From NCBI RefSeq assembly GCF_002911665.1, contig NZ_MTBP01000004.1:372001-436000 (forward strand): 64,000 nucleotides of DNA, read 5' to 3'. Positions 16,013-24,184 of this stretch are shown piece after piece. The DNA is from Actinomadura rubteroloni (GTDB lineage: Bacteria > Actinomycetota > Actinomycetes > Streptosporangiales > Streptosporangiaceae). The stretch's first letter is position 1; each line of letters begins with the position of its first letter. The notes beneath the pieces were generated by a model. It did not search any database. It was not told where the DNA came from and saw nothing but the letters and a program-made list of their open reading frames with translations. The position numbers and the translations under genes were made by a program.

Positions 16013-16079
16013 TTGACGTTTCCATGATCCTATCCGCACAATCTGTCCCATCCGTATTCGTCCCATAAATCCATGGGAC
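16013..16079 (+). promoter_or_regulatory. MerR-type promoter/operator region
   Basis: TTGACG (16013-16018) and CACAAT (16037-16042) have an 18-bp spacer, close to the long spacers typical of MerR-activated promoters. GTCCCAT occurs at 16045-16051 and 16060-16066, and inverted as ATGGGAC at 16073-16079; the last two form an inverted repeat with a 6-bp gap. Confidence 0.45.
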
Positions 16080-16114
16080 GGATTCTTCTGGCTCTGACCG
16101 AGATGGAGAATGAG

Positions 16115-16660
16115 ATGAGCGAAGGCAACGGCGTCCTGGACGACCTGCTCACCGAGGCCGCCGCCGCCGGCCCCGACGCGGTGGTCGACAAGCTCGGCGC
16201 CGACGACGTGGCGAGGCTGGCGCAGGAGATCAGCACGCCCGGCGAGCTGCGCCGGCTCGTGGAGTTCGCGGGCGACGACACCGGCATGATCGACCGGCTG
16301 GTGGAGCAGATCCTCGGCAAGGCGGGCAGCGACGTGCTGCTCGACCGCGTCTTCGACCTCATGCCGGGCCGGTTCCTCGGCGAGCGGCTGCGCACCGAGC
16401 GCGGCACGATCGAGTGGCACGTCACCACGCCGGACGGCCCGCAGATCTACCACCTGACGATCGCCGACGGCGTCGCCGAGTCCGGCCGGGGCGCGGCGGG
16501 CAACCCGCGCGTCACGCTCACCCTGTCGGCGCCCGACCTGCTGCGGCTCTGCGCGGGCACGCTGAACGGCCTCACCGCGTTCATGAACGGCTCGATCAAG
16601 CTGAACGGCGACATGCTGTTCGGCGCGAAGCTGCCCGCCGCGTTCGACACGAGCGCCTGA
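16115..16660 (+). CDS. SCP2 sterol-binding domain protein
   Basis: 181 residues from the ATG at 16115, 5 nt after GGAGA. A helical N-terminal region (VLDDLLTEAAAAGPDAVVDKLGADDVARL) precedes an SCP2-like fold of about 100 residues: IEWHVTTPDGPQIYHLTIADG, then LTLSAPDLLRLCAGTLNGLTAFMNGSIKLNGD. SCP2 domains bind lipids or acyl chains in a hydrophobic pocket. The next gene is a shorter paralogue, so the two may form a pair. Likely activated by the divergent MerR protein. Confidence 0.88.
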   Translation: MSEGNGVLDDLLTEAAAAGPDAVVDKLGADDVARLAQEISTPGELRRLVEFAGDDTGMIDRLVEQILGKAGSDVLLDRVFDLMPGRFLGERLRTERGTIEWHVTTPDGPQIYHLTIADGVAESGRGAAGNPRVTLTLSAPDLLRLCAGTLNGLTAFMNGSIKLNGDMLFGAKLPAAFDTSA

Positions 16661-16661
16661 C

Positions 16662-17108
16662 GTGAGCGACGCCCTCAACGCCCTGCTCGACCAGATCGGC
16701 ACGCCCGCGCAGTTGCGCGAGCTGCTCGCGATCGAGGGCGTCGACGACGCGTTCCTCGAAGGGTTCCTCCAGCAGGCCGGGGCGGCCCCGGCGCTGGACC
16801 GGATCTTCGGCGTCATGGCCGAGCGCTTCTCTCCGGAGCGGGCGCGGGGCCGGTCCGGGGTCGTCCAGTGGGTCGTCCGGATGCCGGACGGCGACCTGCC
16901 CTACCGGTTCGCCTACGGCTCCCACGGCGCGACCGCCGAGCGGGGCACGGCACGGCGGCCGGACGTCCGGCTCACGGTCACCGCGCCGGTGCTGATCCGG
17001 CTGTGCGCGGGGCGGCTCAACGTCGTCCGGGCGCTGCGCGAGCGGACGCTCAGATTCCGGGGCAATCCGCTCGTCGCGGCCCGGTTGCCGCGCTGGTTCG
17101 ACTACTGA
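16662..17108 (+). CDS. SCP2 sterol-binding domain protein, paralogue
   Basis: 148 residues from a GTG one base after the upstream stop. It matches the preceding protein in arrangement: a short helical N-terminus (ALLDQIGTPAQLRELLAIEGVDDAFLEGFLQQAG) overlapping the middle of the first protein's helical part, then VVQWVVRMPDGDLPYRFAYG and LTVTAPVLIRLCAGRLNVVRAL. This is tandem duplication with N-terminal shortening. It ends 7 bp from the convergent FAD-protein gene. Confidence 0.85.
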   Translation: MSDALNALLDQIGTPAQLRELLAIEGVDDAFLEGFLQQAGAAPALDRIFGVMAERFSPERARGRSGVVQWVVRMPDGDLPYRFAYGSHGATAERGTARRPDVRLTVTAPVLIRLCAGRLNVVRALRERTLRFRGNPLVAARLPRWFDY

Positions 17109-17115
17109 GGACGGC

Positions 17116-18483
17116 TCACGCGGACGCGACCGGCACCGGGGCCGCGTCCGCGACGCCGAGCACCGCGAGCCGCGCGGCGAGGTCGGCGGCCTGTGCGCGG
17201 ATCTCCGGGACGGCCGTCGTCTCGTAGCGCAGGCCGCGCAGCGTCGGGCCGAGCGTGAACAGCCGGGGCCGCGGGCGGCCGGCCGCGTCGCGGACCCGGC
17301 CGCCCTCGTCGGCGTCCAGGCCGAGGCCGAGCGGGCCGGGCGCGGCGACCCCGGCGGCGACGAGCCGCCGCAGCAGCGGGTCGGCGCCGGGCGCGGCGGC
17401 CGGCCCGGTGCCGTTGACCAGCCAGCCCACGCGCAGTTCGCGGTCGGTGAGGCGGACGGTGAGCCCGTCGGCGTTCGCCCGGACGTCCTCGATCCGCCCG
17501 GACAGGACGTGGAGCCGTCCGGCGGCGCGCAGCCGCGCGATCCGGTCGGCCGTGACGGGCGGGATCCGGTGCCGGTGGACCTCCCAGTGCCGCGCGGCCA
17601 GGTCGAGGAAGCGCCGCCGGTCCGGTTCGGGGAGCCGCGCCCAGATGCGGGGGACGTGCGGACGGATCGCGTCCACCACCCCGTGCCACTCGCCGTCGTT
17701 GTCGCGGACCGCCAGCCGCGCCCAGCGCAGCAGTGCGCGCAGGTCGGCGTGCTCGGGCGGCGCGGCGAGCCGGGCGGAGGGCGGACGCGGCGTCCGGTGC
17801 GTCCGGGGGAGCAGGCCGTGCCGCGACACCGCGTAGACGGTGCGTCCGGCGGCGAGCGTGGTCGCGAGGTCGACGGCCGTGAGCCCGGTGCCGGCGACGA
17901 GCACGGGCGCGTCGTCCCCGATCGCGTCCAGCGCGCCGGGCGCCCACGGGTCGGGGACGTAGCGGGGACCGGCCGGCGCCCACGGCCAGGACGCCGGGGC
18001 CTGGTTGCCGGTGGCGAGGACGACGGCGTCGGCGGCGATCGTGTCGCCGTCGGCCAGGACGACCCGCCAGCCCGCGCCCGCCGGGAGCAGCGCGGTGACC
18101 GTCCCGGTGCGCTCGGCGAGCTGGCCGTCGGGGCGTCCGCGCAGCGCGTCGGCGAGGAGGTCGCGCAGGTAGCGGCCGTAGAGCGGACGCGGCAGGAAGT
18201 CGTCGGCGGTGACGTCGAGGCCCCGTCCGCGCGCCCAGGCCAGCAGGTGGCCCGGGTCGGTCTGGAGGCCGCTCATCGTCGCGACGCGGGCGTTCAGCAG
18301 ATGGCCGGGGTCCTCGGTGGCGTACGCCTGGCCGCGCCCGTGCCGGCCGTGCCGGTCGATCACGACGAGCCGGGGGACGGGTCCGGTGCGGCGCAGCAGA
18401 TGCACGGCGGTCAGCGTCGCGCTGGCCCCGCCGCCCACCACGACGACCCGGGGATCACGCTCGCCGCCTGCGGTTTCGGGCAT
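17116..18483 (-). CDS. FAD/NAD(P)-binding protein (NAD_binding_9 type)
   Basis: 455 residues from the ATG at 18483; upstream in-frame codons have no conserved sequence. VVVVGGGASATLTAVHLL at residues 12-29 is the FAD dinucleotide-binding motif. GHGRGQAYATEDPGHLLNARVATMSGL follows and is typical of the single-gene FAD/NAD(P)-binding family related to HcnB-like and hydroxyacylglutathione-hydrolase-linked flavoproteins. A second motif, PVLVAGTGLTAVDLATTL, and the ATG-like VVLATGN are present. Substrate and partner are unknown. It stands alone on its strand. Confidence 0.83.
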   Translation of the reverse strand: MPETAGGERDPRVVVVGGGASATLTAVHLLRRTGPVPRLVVIDRHGRHGRGQAYATEDPGHLLNARVATMSGLQTDPGHLLAWARGRGLDVTADDFLPRPLYGRYLRDLLADALRGRPDGQLAERTGTVTALLPAGAGWRVVLADGDTIAADAVVLATGNQAPASWPWAPAGPRYVPDPWAPGALDAIGDDAPVLVAGTGLTAVDLATTLAAGRTVYAVSRHGLLPRTHRTPRPPSARLAAPPEHADLRALLRWARLAVRDNDGEWHGVVDAIRPHVPRIWARLPEPDRRRFLDLAARHWEVHRHRIPPVTADRIARLRAAGRLHVLSGRIEDVRANADGLTVRLTDRELRVGWLVNGTGPAAAPGADPLLRRLVAAGVAAPGPLGLGLDADEGGRVRDAAGRPRPRLFTLGPTLRGLRYETTAVPEIRAQAADLAARLAVLGVADAAPVPVASA

Positions 18484-18542
18484 GGCACCGAGACTATCCC
18501 CTATCCCTATCGAATTACCTTGAAAACACCTGAAGGGGCGGT

Positions 18543-18572
18543 CCGTGCCGTGCGGGCGGGCGCACGGCACGG
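18543..18572. terminator. Hairpin terminator after hydrolase gene
   Basis: CCGTGCCGTGCG (18543-18554) pairs perfectly with 18561-18572 around a 6-nt loop. It lies 8 bp past the stop of the PET-hydrolase-like gene on the minus strand. Confidence 0.7.
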
Positions 18573-18580
18573 GGCCGCCG

Positions 18581-19480
18581 TCAGGAGATCGGGCAGGACG
18601 CGCGGTACGCGGCGTACCCGGAGTCGTTCGGGCCGGGGCAGAGGAACTGGTTGTAGCGGGTGTCCTCGTCCAGGAACCGCTTCATCCAGGCGACCTCCAG
18701 GCTGCCGGCCTCCGGCGTGTCCCGGGTGAACGTCAGGTGGTTGGAGTCGGCGAGCTGCGCGTAGGCGCGGTCCCGCGCCCGCGTCAGGCTCTGGTACATC
18801 GGCTCGGCGAAGCTGTCGGCGGGCGCCCAGCCGTCGTTCGTCGCGCTCTCGATCAGCGTCGGGACGGTGACCGTCGACCAGTTCTTGTTCAGGTGCCAGG
18901 GCGCGAGCGGGACGGCGGCCTTGAGGCTCGGCCGCTCCTTGGCGGCGCTCAGCACGCCCCCGCCGCCCATCGAGTGGCCCGTCACCGCGAGGCGGCTCGG
19001 GTCCAGGCGCTTCTGGACGGCCGCCGGGGACTTGCCGGTCAGGTAGTCCAGCGCCGCGAGGAGTTCGTCGCCGCGCTCGGCCGGCTGGTCGTTGACGGTC
19101 TTGGTGGCGATCGTGAACACGACGAAGCCCTGCGACGCCAGGCGCGGCCCGAGCCAGGCGATGGACACCTCGGGCCCCTGGAACCCGGGGCTGACGGCGA
19201 TGCCGCCGAACGTCCCCTTGCCGGTGTCGTTCGGGTAGTAGATCGTCCCGCCGCCGAACGCGCCCGCGGCCTGGTCGGAGGTGACCGTCACCTTGGAGAA
19301 GGCGAACGGTCCGCGCTTGGCGCGGATGCCGGACAGGGTCGGCGCGGGGCCGCGCTGGAACGACGCGGCGGTGACGGCGGTGGCGGAGGCGGGGGGCGAG
19401 GCGGCGGCGAGGCCGCCCGGGATCGTCAGCGCGGCGAGTGCGGGAACGATCGCCAGGGAGCGCTTGAAGGAGCGTTTCAT
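18581..19480 (-). CDS. Secreted polyester-hydrolase/cutinase-like alpha/beta hydrolase (1)
   Basis: 299 residues with a signal peptide of about 32 residues (MKRSFKRSLAIVPALAALTI...). The mature part follows bacterial cutinases and PET hydrolases of the LCC/TfCut2 type. Nucleophile Ser170 is in GHSMGGGG; Asp216 is in TNDGWAP; His248 is in DSNHLTF. The oxyanion and clamp positions are SPGFQGPE (Phe100 where LCC has Tyr) and Met171. The Trp of PWHLNKNW (Trp195) matches the wobbling Trp. The C-terminus DTRYNQFLCPGPND...ASCP carries the conserved disulfide pair Cys281/Cys296. It should hydrolyse esters outside the cell; polymer activity is untested inference. A second homologue lies at 56969-57850. 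Confidence 0.85.
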   Translation of the reverse strand: MKRSFKRSLAIVPALAALTIPGGLAAASPPASATAVTAASFQRGPAPTLSGIRAKRGPFAFSKVTVTSDQAAGAFGGGTIYYPNDTGKGTFGGIAVSPGFQGPEVSIAWLGPRLASQGFVVFTIATKTVNDQPAERGDELLAALDYLTGKSPAAVQKRLDPSRLAVTGHSMGGGGVLSAAKERPSLKAAVPLAPWHLNKNWSTVTVPTLIESATNDGWAPADSFAEPMYQSLTRARDRAYAQLADSNHLTFTRDTPEAGSLEVAWMKRFLDEDTRYNQFLCPGPNDSGYAAYRASCPIS

Positions 19481-19554
19481 GGGAGCAGTCTCCAGGACGC
19501 CGACGGATAAATCAGGACTTTAGGCGAAACGAAAGGGAAACGGATACCGGCAGG

Positions 19555-20262
19555 TCAGACCACTTTGCCCAGGTAGGCGTCGGAGACGGAATCGTCGTCG
19601 AACAGCTCGTCCACCGGCCCGGACGCGGTCACCCGGCCGTGCGCGAGGACGTACGCCGTCGAGCACAGCTTCCGGACGAGCCGGACGTTCTGCTCGACCA
19701 GCAGCATCGCCGTCCCCTCGGCGGCGATCCCGGCGAGCAGCTCGCCGATCTCGTCCACCGCGACCGGCGACAGGCCGCTGGACGGCTCGTCCAGCAGGAC
19801 GAGCTTCGGGTCCGACATCAGCGCCCGCGCGATCGCGACGCCCTGCTGCTGGCCGCCGCTCAGCCGTCCGGCGGGCTCGGCGGCGCGGTCGCGGATCCAG
19901 CCGAAGCGGGCGTAGGTGCGCTCCAGCCGCTCCCGCCGCACCTTGCGGCCGTGCCCGTACGCGCCGAGCAGCAGGTTGTCCTCGATCGACATGTTCGGGA
20001 ACAGCCGCCGGTTCTCCGGGCAGAGCGCGATGCCCGCCCGGACGAGCGCGCCGGTGTCGTCCCCGGTGACGTCCCGGCCGTCGAAGGTGAGCGTCCCGCT
20101 GCGGCGCGGGACGCGGCCGAGGATCCCGAGCAGCGTCGTGGTCTTGCCCGCGCCGTTGGCGCCGAGGATGCCGGTGACCGTCCCGGACGCGGCGGTCAGC
20201 GCGACGTCGCGCACGGCGACGGTGTTCCCGAAGGCGACCGTGAGGTCGGTGACGGTGAGCAT
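19555..20262 (-). CDS. HAAT-family ABC transporter ATP-binding protein (LivF-like)
   Basis: 235 residues, the length of LivF proteins. Walker A GANGAGKTT, signature LSGGQQQGVAIARALMSDPKL, Walker B LVLLDEPSSGL, and the LivF-type ending VLVEQNVRLVRKLCSTAYVLAHGRV with a terminal YLGKVV. It is the last gene of a five-gene operon (solute-binding protein, two permeases, two ATPases). Confidence 0.9.
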   Translation of the reverse strand: MLTVTDLTVAFGNTVAVRDVALTAASGTVTGILGANGAGKTTTLLGILGRVPRRSGTLTFDGRDVTGDDTGALVRAGIALCPENRRLFPNMSIEDNLLLGAYGHGRKVRRERLERTYARFGWIRDRAAEPAGRLSGGQQQGVAIARALMSDPKLVLLDEPSSGLSPVAVDEIGELLAGIAAEGTAMLLVEQNVRLVRKLCSTAYVLAHGRVTASGPVDELFDDDSVSDAYLGKVV

Positions 20263-20265
20263 GGG

Positions 20266-20979
20266 TCAGGCCCCTCCCAGGTAGGACGCGATGACGGCCT
20301 CGTCGGAGCGGATCTCCTCGGGCGTCCCGGTGGCGAGGACGGCGCCCGCCGCCATCACGAGCACCCGGTCGGCCAGCGGCATGAGGAAGTGCATGTTGTG
20401 GTCCACGACGACGACCGCGACGCCGAGCCGGTCGGCGACCCGCCGGACGGCGGCGGCGAGCGCGGCCGACTCGCCGGTGTCCATGCCGACGGCGGGCTCG
20501 TCCAGCAGCAGGACGCGCGGGCCGGTGGCGAGCGCCAGCGCGATCATCGCGAGCCGCTGCGCCGCGCTGGTCAGCGCCCCGCACGGCCGGTCCAGCAGCC
20601 CGTCCAGGCCGAGCAGTTCGGCGATGTCGTCGTCGGACGCGGCGCTCGTGCGGCCCTTGGCCTCGCCGCGCGCGAGGCGCAGGCTGTCGCGCAGCGTCCA
20701 GGTCCCGAACAGGCGGGTGGTCTGGAACGTCCGCGCGATCCCCGACCGGACGGCCCGGTGCGCGCCCCGCCCGGACGCGACCCGGCCGTCGAGCGTGACC
20801 GTGCCCTCGGTCGGGTCGTGGGTCCCGGCGAGGACGCCGAGCAGGGTCGTCTTGCCCGAGCCGTTGGGCCCGATGAGACCGAGGACGCCGCCCGCGTCGA
20901 GCGTGAACGACACGCCGTCCACGGCGGCGAGGCCCCCGTAGCGCTTGACGACGTTGTCGACGGTCAGCAGCGCGGTCAT
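20266..20979 (-). CDS. HAAT-family ABC transporter ATP-binding protein (LivG-like)
   Basis: 237 residues from the ATG at 20979, overlapping the upstream permease stop as ATGA. Walker A GPNGSGKTT, LivG-type RSGIARTFQTTRLFGTWTLRDSL, and Walker B VLLLDEPAVGMD. The usual signature LSxGQ is replaced by LTSAAQRLAMIALALATGP, a degenerate C-loop, so the pair may hydrolyse ATP asymmetrically. The C-terminal IRSDEAVIASYLGG is typical of LivG. Confidence 0.9.
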   Translation of the reverse strand: MTALLTVDNVVKRYGGLAAVDGVSFTLDAGGVLGLIGPNGSGKTTLLGVLAGTHDPTEGTVTLDGRVASGRGAHRAVRSGIARTFQTTRLFGTWTLRDSLRLARGEAKGRTSAASDDDIAELLGLDGLLDRPCGALTSAAQRLAMIALALATGPRVLLLDEPAVGMDTGESAALAAAVRRVADRLGVAVVVVDHNMHFLMPLADRVLVMAAGAVLATGTPEEIRSDEAVIASYLGGA

Positions 20980-21971
20980 GACGCGACCTCCTTCGCGCGG
21001 GCGGGCGCGGCCGGAACGTCCGGCACGGCCGGCCGGGGCCGCCGCCACAGCGCGGTGATCCCGCCGAGGATCCCGTTCGGGACGAGCAGCGTGACGAGGA
21101 TGAACAGCACGCCGAGCACGATCTGGCTGACGCCCGGCCCGAGCTTGATGAGCTGGGTGAACCCGATGACGACGGCGCTGCCGACGAGCGGGGCCAGCAG
21201 CCGTCCGCCGCCGCCGAGCCCGATCGCGACGAGCATCAGGAAGCCCTGCACGAACGTGAACTGCGACGGCGCGATGACGCCGTTGTACTGGGCGAAAAGC
21301 ACGCCCGCCCACGCGCCGAACGCCGAGGACACGACCATCGCGATGAGCTTCACGCGGGCGGTCGGGACGCCGACGTGCTGGGCCAGGTCCTCGTCCTCGC
21401 GGATGGCGCGCAGCCGGTCCCCGAAGCGGCTGCGCGACAGGACGTAGAACGCGCCGAGGCTGAGCCCGAGCGACGCCGCGAGCAGCACGAGCGTCGTGTC
21501 GAGCGAGAAGCCGAGGTCGACGGGCCGTCCGTTCGGGCCGCCGGTGACCCCGGCGGCGTTGGTGAGGACGAGGTTCGTGACGGCCGTGAAGAACATCGTC
21601 CCGATGGCGAAGTACTGGCCGCGCGTCCGGCTGAACACCAGCGCCACGACGAGCCCGGCGAGCATCGTCCCGCCCACGGCGAGCAGCGCGCACAGCGCCA
21701 TCGGCAGGCCCTTGCCGAGCAGGTACGCCGACAGGTACGCGCCGCCGCCGAAGAACGACACGTGCGCGAGGCTCGGGTACCCGCCGAGGCCGGTGATGAG
21801 GTTGAGGCCGGTCAGGGCGATGGCCCAGACGACCACGAGCAGCACGACCTGCCCGCGGTCGCCCTGGACGCCCTTCAGCAGGAGGTAGGCGACGACGCTG
21901 AGGGCGGTGAGCCCCGCCGCCGTCGCGGCGTGCCGGGTCCACCCGGCCGCGGTCCATGCGGGAACGCGCAC
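20976..21971 (-). CDS. HAAT-family ABC permease (LivM-like)
   Basis: 331 residues from a GTG at 21971, one base after the LivH-like stop. About nine hydrophobic segments and the LivM hallmark LTGLNLITGLGGYPSLAHVSFFGGGAY. A conserved cytoplasmic loop (RFGDRLRAIREDEDLAQHVGVP) contacts the ATPase. It pairs with the LivH-like permease. Confidence 0.9.
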   Translation of the reverse strand: MRVPAWTAAGWTRHAATAAGLTALSVVAYLLLKGVQGDRGQVVLLVVVWAIALTGLNLITGLGGYPSLAHVSFFGGGAYLSAYLLGKGLPMALCALLAVGGTMLAGLVVALVFSRTRGQYFAIGTMFFTAVTNLVLTNAAGVTGGPNGRPVDLGFSLDTTLVLLAASLGLSLGAFYVLSRSRFGDRLRAIREDEDLAQHVGVPTARVKLIAMVVSSAFGAWAGVLFAQYNGVIAPSQFTFVQGFLMLVAIGLGGGGRLLAPLVGSAVVIGFTQLIKLGPGVSQIVLGVLFILVTLLVPNGILGGITALWRRPRPAVPDVPAAPARAKEVAS

Positions 21972-21972
21972 G

Positions 21973-22833
21973 TCAGGCCACCCTTCGCGCGTTGGTGCTG
22001 CGCAGCCCGCCGGGCCGCAGCACGAGGATCAGGACGAGGATGAGGAACCCGAACGCGCTCTGGTACGCCGCGCTGACGTACGCCGCGCCGAGCCCTTCGA
22101 CGACGCCGAGGACGAGCCCGCCGGCCACCGCGCCCCACACGCTGCCGAGCCCGCCGAGGACGACCACGACGAACGCGCTGAGCAGCACGTCGTCGGCCAT
22201 GTACGGCGAGACCTGGAACGTCGGGGCGTAGGCGACGGCCGCGACGCCGCCGAGCAGCCCGGCGATGAGGAACGCCAGGCTGTACTGGCGCCGCATCGGG
22301 ATGCCGAGGATCGCCGCCGCCTCGCGGTCCTGCGCGACGGCGCGCATGGCGCGGCCGAGCGAGGTCCGCGAGAGCAGCAGGTGCAGCGCGGCGAGCGACA
22401 GGACGGCGAGGACGATCAGCGCCGCCTTCACCCCCGGCAGCGACACGCTCCCCGCCTTGAGCAGGACGGTGTCGTAGGGCGTGTCCAGGGACCGTCCCTC
22501 GCCGCCGTAGAGGCGGAGGGCGACGTTCTGGAGGATGAGCAGCAGGCCGAGCGCGACGGCCGGCGCGGCGGCGGGCTTGGTGATGATCCACCGGTAGGCC
22601 ACGACCTCGGTGAGCACCGACACCAGCCCGCCGCACGCGATCCCCGCCAGCGCCGCCACCACGAACGGCGCGCCGGCGTGGCTCACCGACCAGGTCGTGT
22701 ACGCGGCGAGGACGATCACTCCGGCGTGGGCGAAGTTGGGGACCTCCATCACCCCGTAGACCAGGGTGAGCCCCACGGCCACGACCGCGAACAGGCAGCC
22801 GAGGAAGACGCCGTTGACGAGGACCTGGATCAC
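21973..22833 (-). CDS. HAAT-family ABC permease (LivH-like)
   Basis: 286 residues from the GTG at 22833, overlapping the solute-binding protein stop (GTGA). LivH hallmarks: LVNGVFLGCLFAVVAVGLTLVYGVMEVPNFAHAG and SLGRAMRAVAQDREAAAILGI. About eight transmembrane segments. Confidence 0.9.
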   Translation of the reverse strand: MIQVLVNGVFLGCLFAVVAVGLTLVYGVMEVPNFAHAGVIVLAAYTTWSVSHAGAPFVVAALAGIACGGLVSVLTEVVAYRWIITKPAAAPAVALGLLLILQNVALRLYGGEGRSLDTPYDTVLLKAGSVSLPGVKAALIVLAVLSLAALHLLLSRTSLGRAMRAVAQDREAAAILGIPMRRQYSLAFLIAGLLGGVAAVAYAPTFQVSPYMADDVLLSAFVVVVLGGLGSVWGAVAGGLVLGVVEGLGAAYVSAAYQSAFGFLILVLILVLRPGGLRSTNARRVA

Positions 22834-24071
22834 GAGCAGACGTCCTTCTTCAGGTTCGGCTGCACGACCGTCCCGTTGTTCACGTCGAACGTCATCGCGC
22901 TGGCGAGCGTCTGCTTGTTCGAGCACCAGGTCGTGACCTCGGACGCCGTCCGGGCCATGCGCTCGGTGAACAGGCTTCCGCCGCCGCCGGCGATCCAGCC
23001 GCTGACGGTGCCGGACGGGACGGGGATCTCCGCCAGCGCCTTCTCGATCTTCGCCGAGTCGGTCGTCGTCCCGGCCTTGGCCATCGCGGCGGCGACGATG
23101 AACGGGAAGTCGTGCGCCCACATCGTCAGGTCCTGCGGGTACTCGTTGTACCGGGCCTGGTAGGCGGCGGCGAACGCCTTGGCGGCCGGGTTGTCGGACG
23201 TCGTCGGCAGCGTCCCGGCGCAGTCGTAGTTGTCCTTCATGATCGTGTTGAACTGGGCGCCGAGGATGTCCTTGGCCTGGTTCGGGTTGATGCCCGCGCT
23301 GTGGATGACCGGCCCGGTGTAGCCGGACTGCCGGAGCTGCTTGAGCACGGGCAGGATCACGGCGGTGACGCTGGACAGGTAGACCGCGTCCGGCTTGGCC
23401 GCGACGGCGGTGCGGATCGCGTTGCTGTAGTCGGTCGACGCGACGGGGAACTGCGTGCTCGCCGCGACCTTGATGCCTTCGGCCGGCGCGAACTTGTTGA
23501 CGAGCTGCGTGAGCCCCTCGCCGTATCCCTCGCCCTTGGCGGTGATGACGGAGACGCTCTTGATGCCGAGCTGCCGCTTGGCGTAGTAGAAACAGCCCGG
23601 GACATAGGTGGGGGAGTCGCCGCGAACGCGCCAGAAGTGCGGGCTGAGCCGCAGGATGCTCGGATACACCGAGTCGATGAGGTTCAGCATGGCGACGGGC
23701 TTGCGCTTGAGCTGCGGGACGTAGGTGTCGGAGCCGAGGCCGTAGGCGATGACCGGGAGCTTCTGCGCTTGCACCAGCTCGCGGAGCTGGGTCACGCCGG
23801 TGGTGGCCGCGTCGGACTTGTCGTCGGCGTAGCTGATCGCCATCGTGCGCTTCTTGCCCGCGACGGTGAAGCCCTGCTTGTTCAGGTCCTCGACACCCAT
23901 CTGGAGGGCCTTCTTCTGCGGCGCGCCGAGCGTCGAGTAGATGCCCGACATGGAGAGGATCGCGCCGATCTTGACCGTGGCGTCGTCGCCGGACCCGCCG
24001 CCGGAACCGCAGGCGGCGGTGGTGATGAGGACTGCGGACGCCGTCAGGGCCGCTGCTGTTCTGGAGCGCAT
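22830..24071 (-). CDS. HAAT-family ABC solute-binding lipoprotein
   Basis: 413 residues from the ATG at 24071, with GGAGG about 10 nt upstream. A lipoprotein signal with lipobox LITTAACGSGGG gives lipid-anchored Cys21. The mature part is a Peripla_BP_6-type protein: KIGAILSMSGIYSTLGAPQKKALQMGVEDLNKQG, with DAVYLSSVTAVILPVLKQLRQSGYTGPVIHS later. The first gene of the transporter operon. Homologues bind amino acids, amides, urea or aromatic acids. The divergent IclR and the shared operator with glpK suggest a glycerol-related or polyol-derived ligand instead (inference). Confidence 0.88.
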   Translation of the reverse strand: MRSRTAAALTASAVLITTAACGSGGGSGDDATVKIGAILSMSGIYSTLGAPQKKALQMGVEDLNKQGFTVAGKKRTMAISYADDKSDAATTGVTQLRELVQAQKLPVIAYGLGSDTYVPQLKRKPVAMLNLIDSVYPSILRLSPHFWRVRGDSPTYVPGCFYYAKRQLGIKSVSVITAKGEGYGEGLTQLVNKFAPAEGIKVAASTQFPVASTDYSNAIRTAVAAKPDAVYLSSVTAVILPVLKQLRQSGYTGPVIHSAGINPNQAKDILGAQFNTIMKDNYDCAGTLPTTSDNPAAKAFAAAYQARYNEYPQDLTMWAHDFPFIVAAAMAKAGTTTDSAKIEKALAEIPVPSGTVSGWIAGGGGSLFTERMARTASEVTTWCSNKQTLASAMTFDVNNGTVVQPNLKKDVCS

Positions 24072-24145
24072 GGGGTGGGAACCTCCGCTTTCGGGGTGAG
24101 GTGGCGCACACTCTAGGGGCAAAATTGCTGGCTTACAAGAAGGAT

Positions 24146-24162
24146 GTTCGATAATGTCGAAC
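24146..24162. promoter_or_regulatory. IclR operator 1 (ABC transporter / iclR divergent promoter)
   Basis: GTTCGA-TAATG-TCGAAC is a perfect 6-bp inverted repeat with a 5-bp centre. It sits between the transporter operon and the IclR gene, and its core TTCGA-N5-TCGAA recurs before glpK at 24960-24974. Confidence 0.75.
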
Positions 24163-24184
24163 CATAGTCGTCTAGGGAGGGTGG

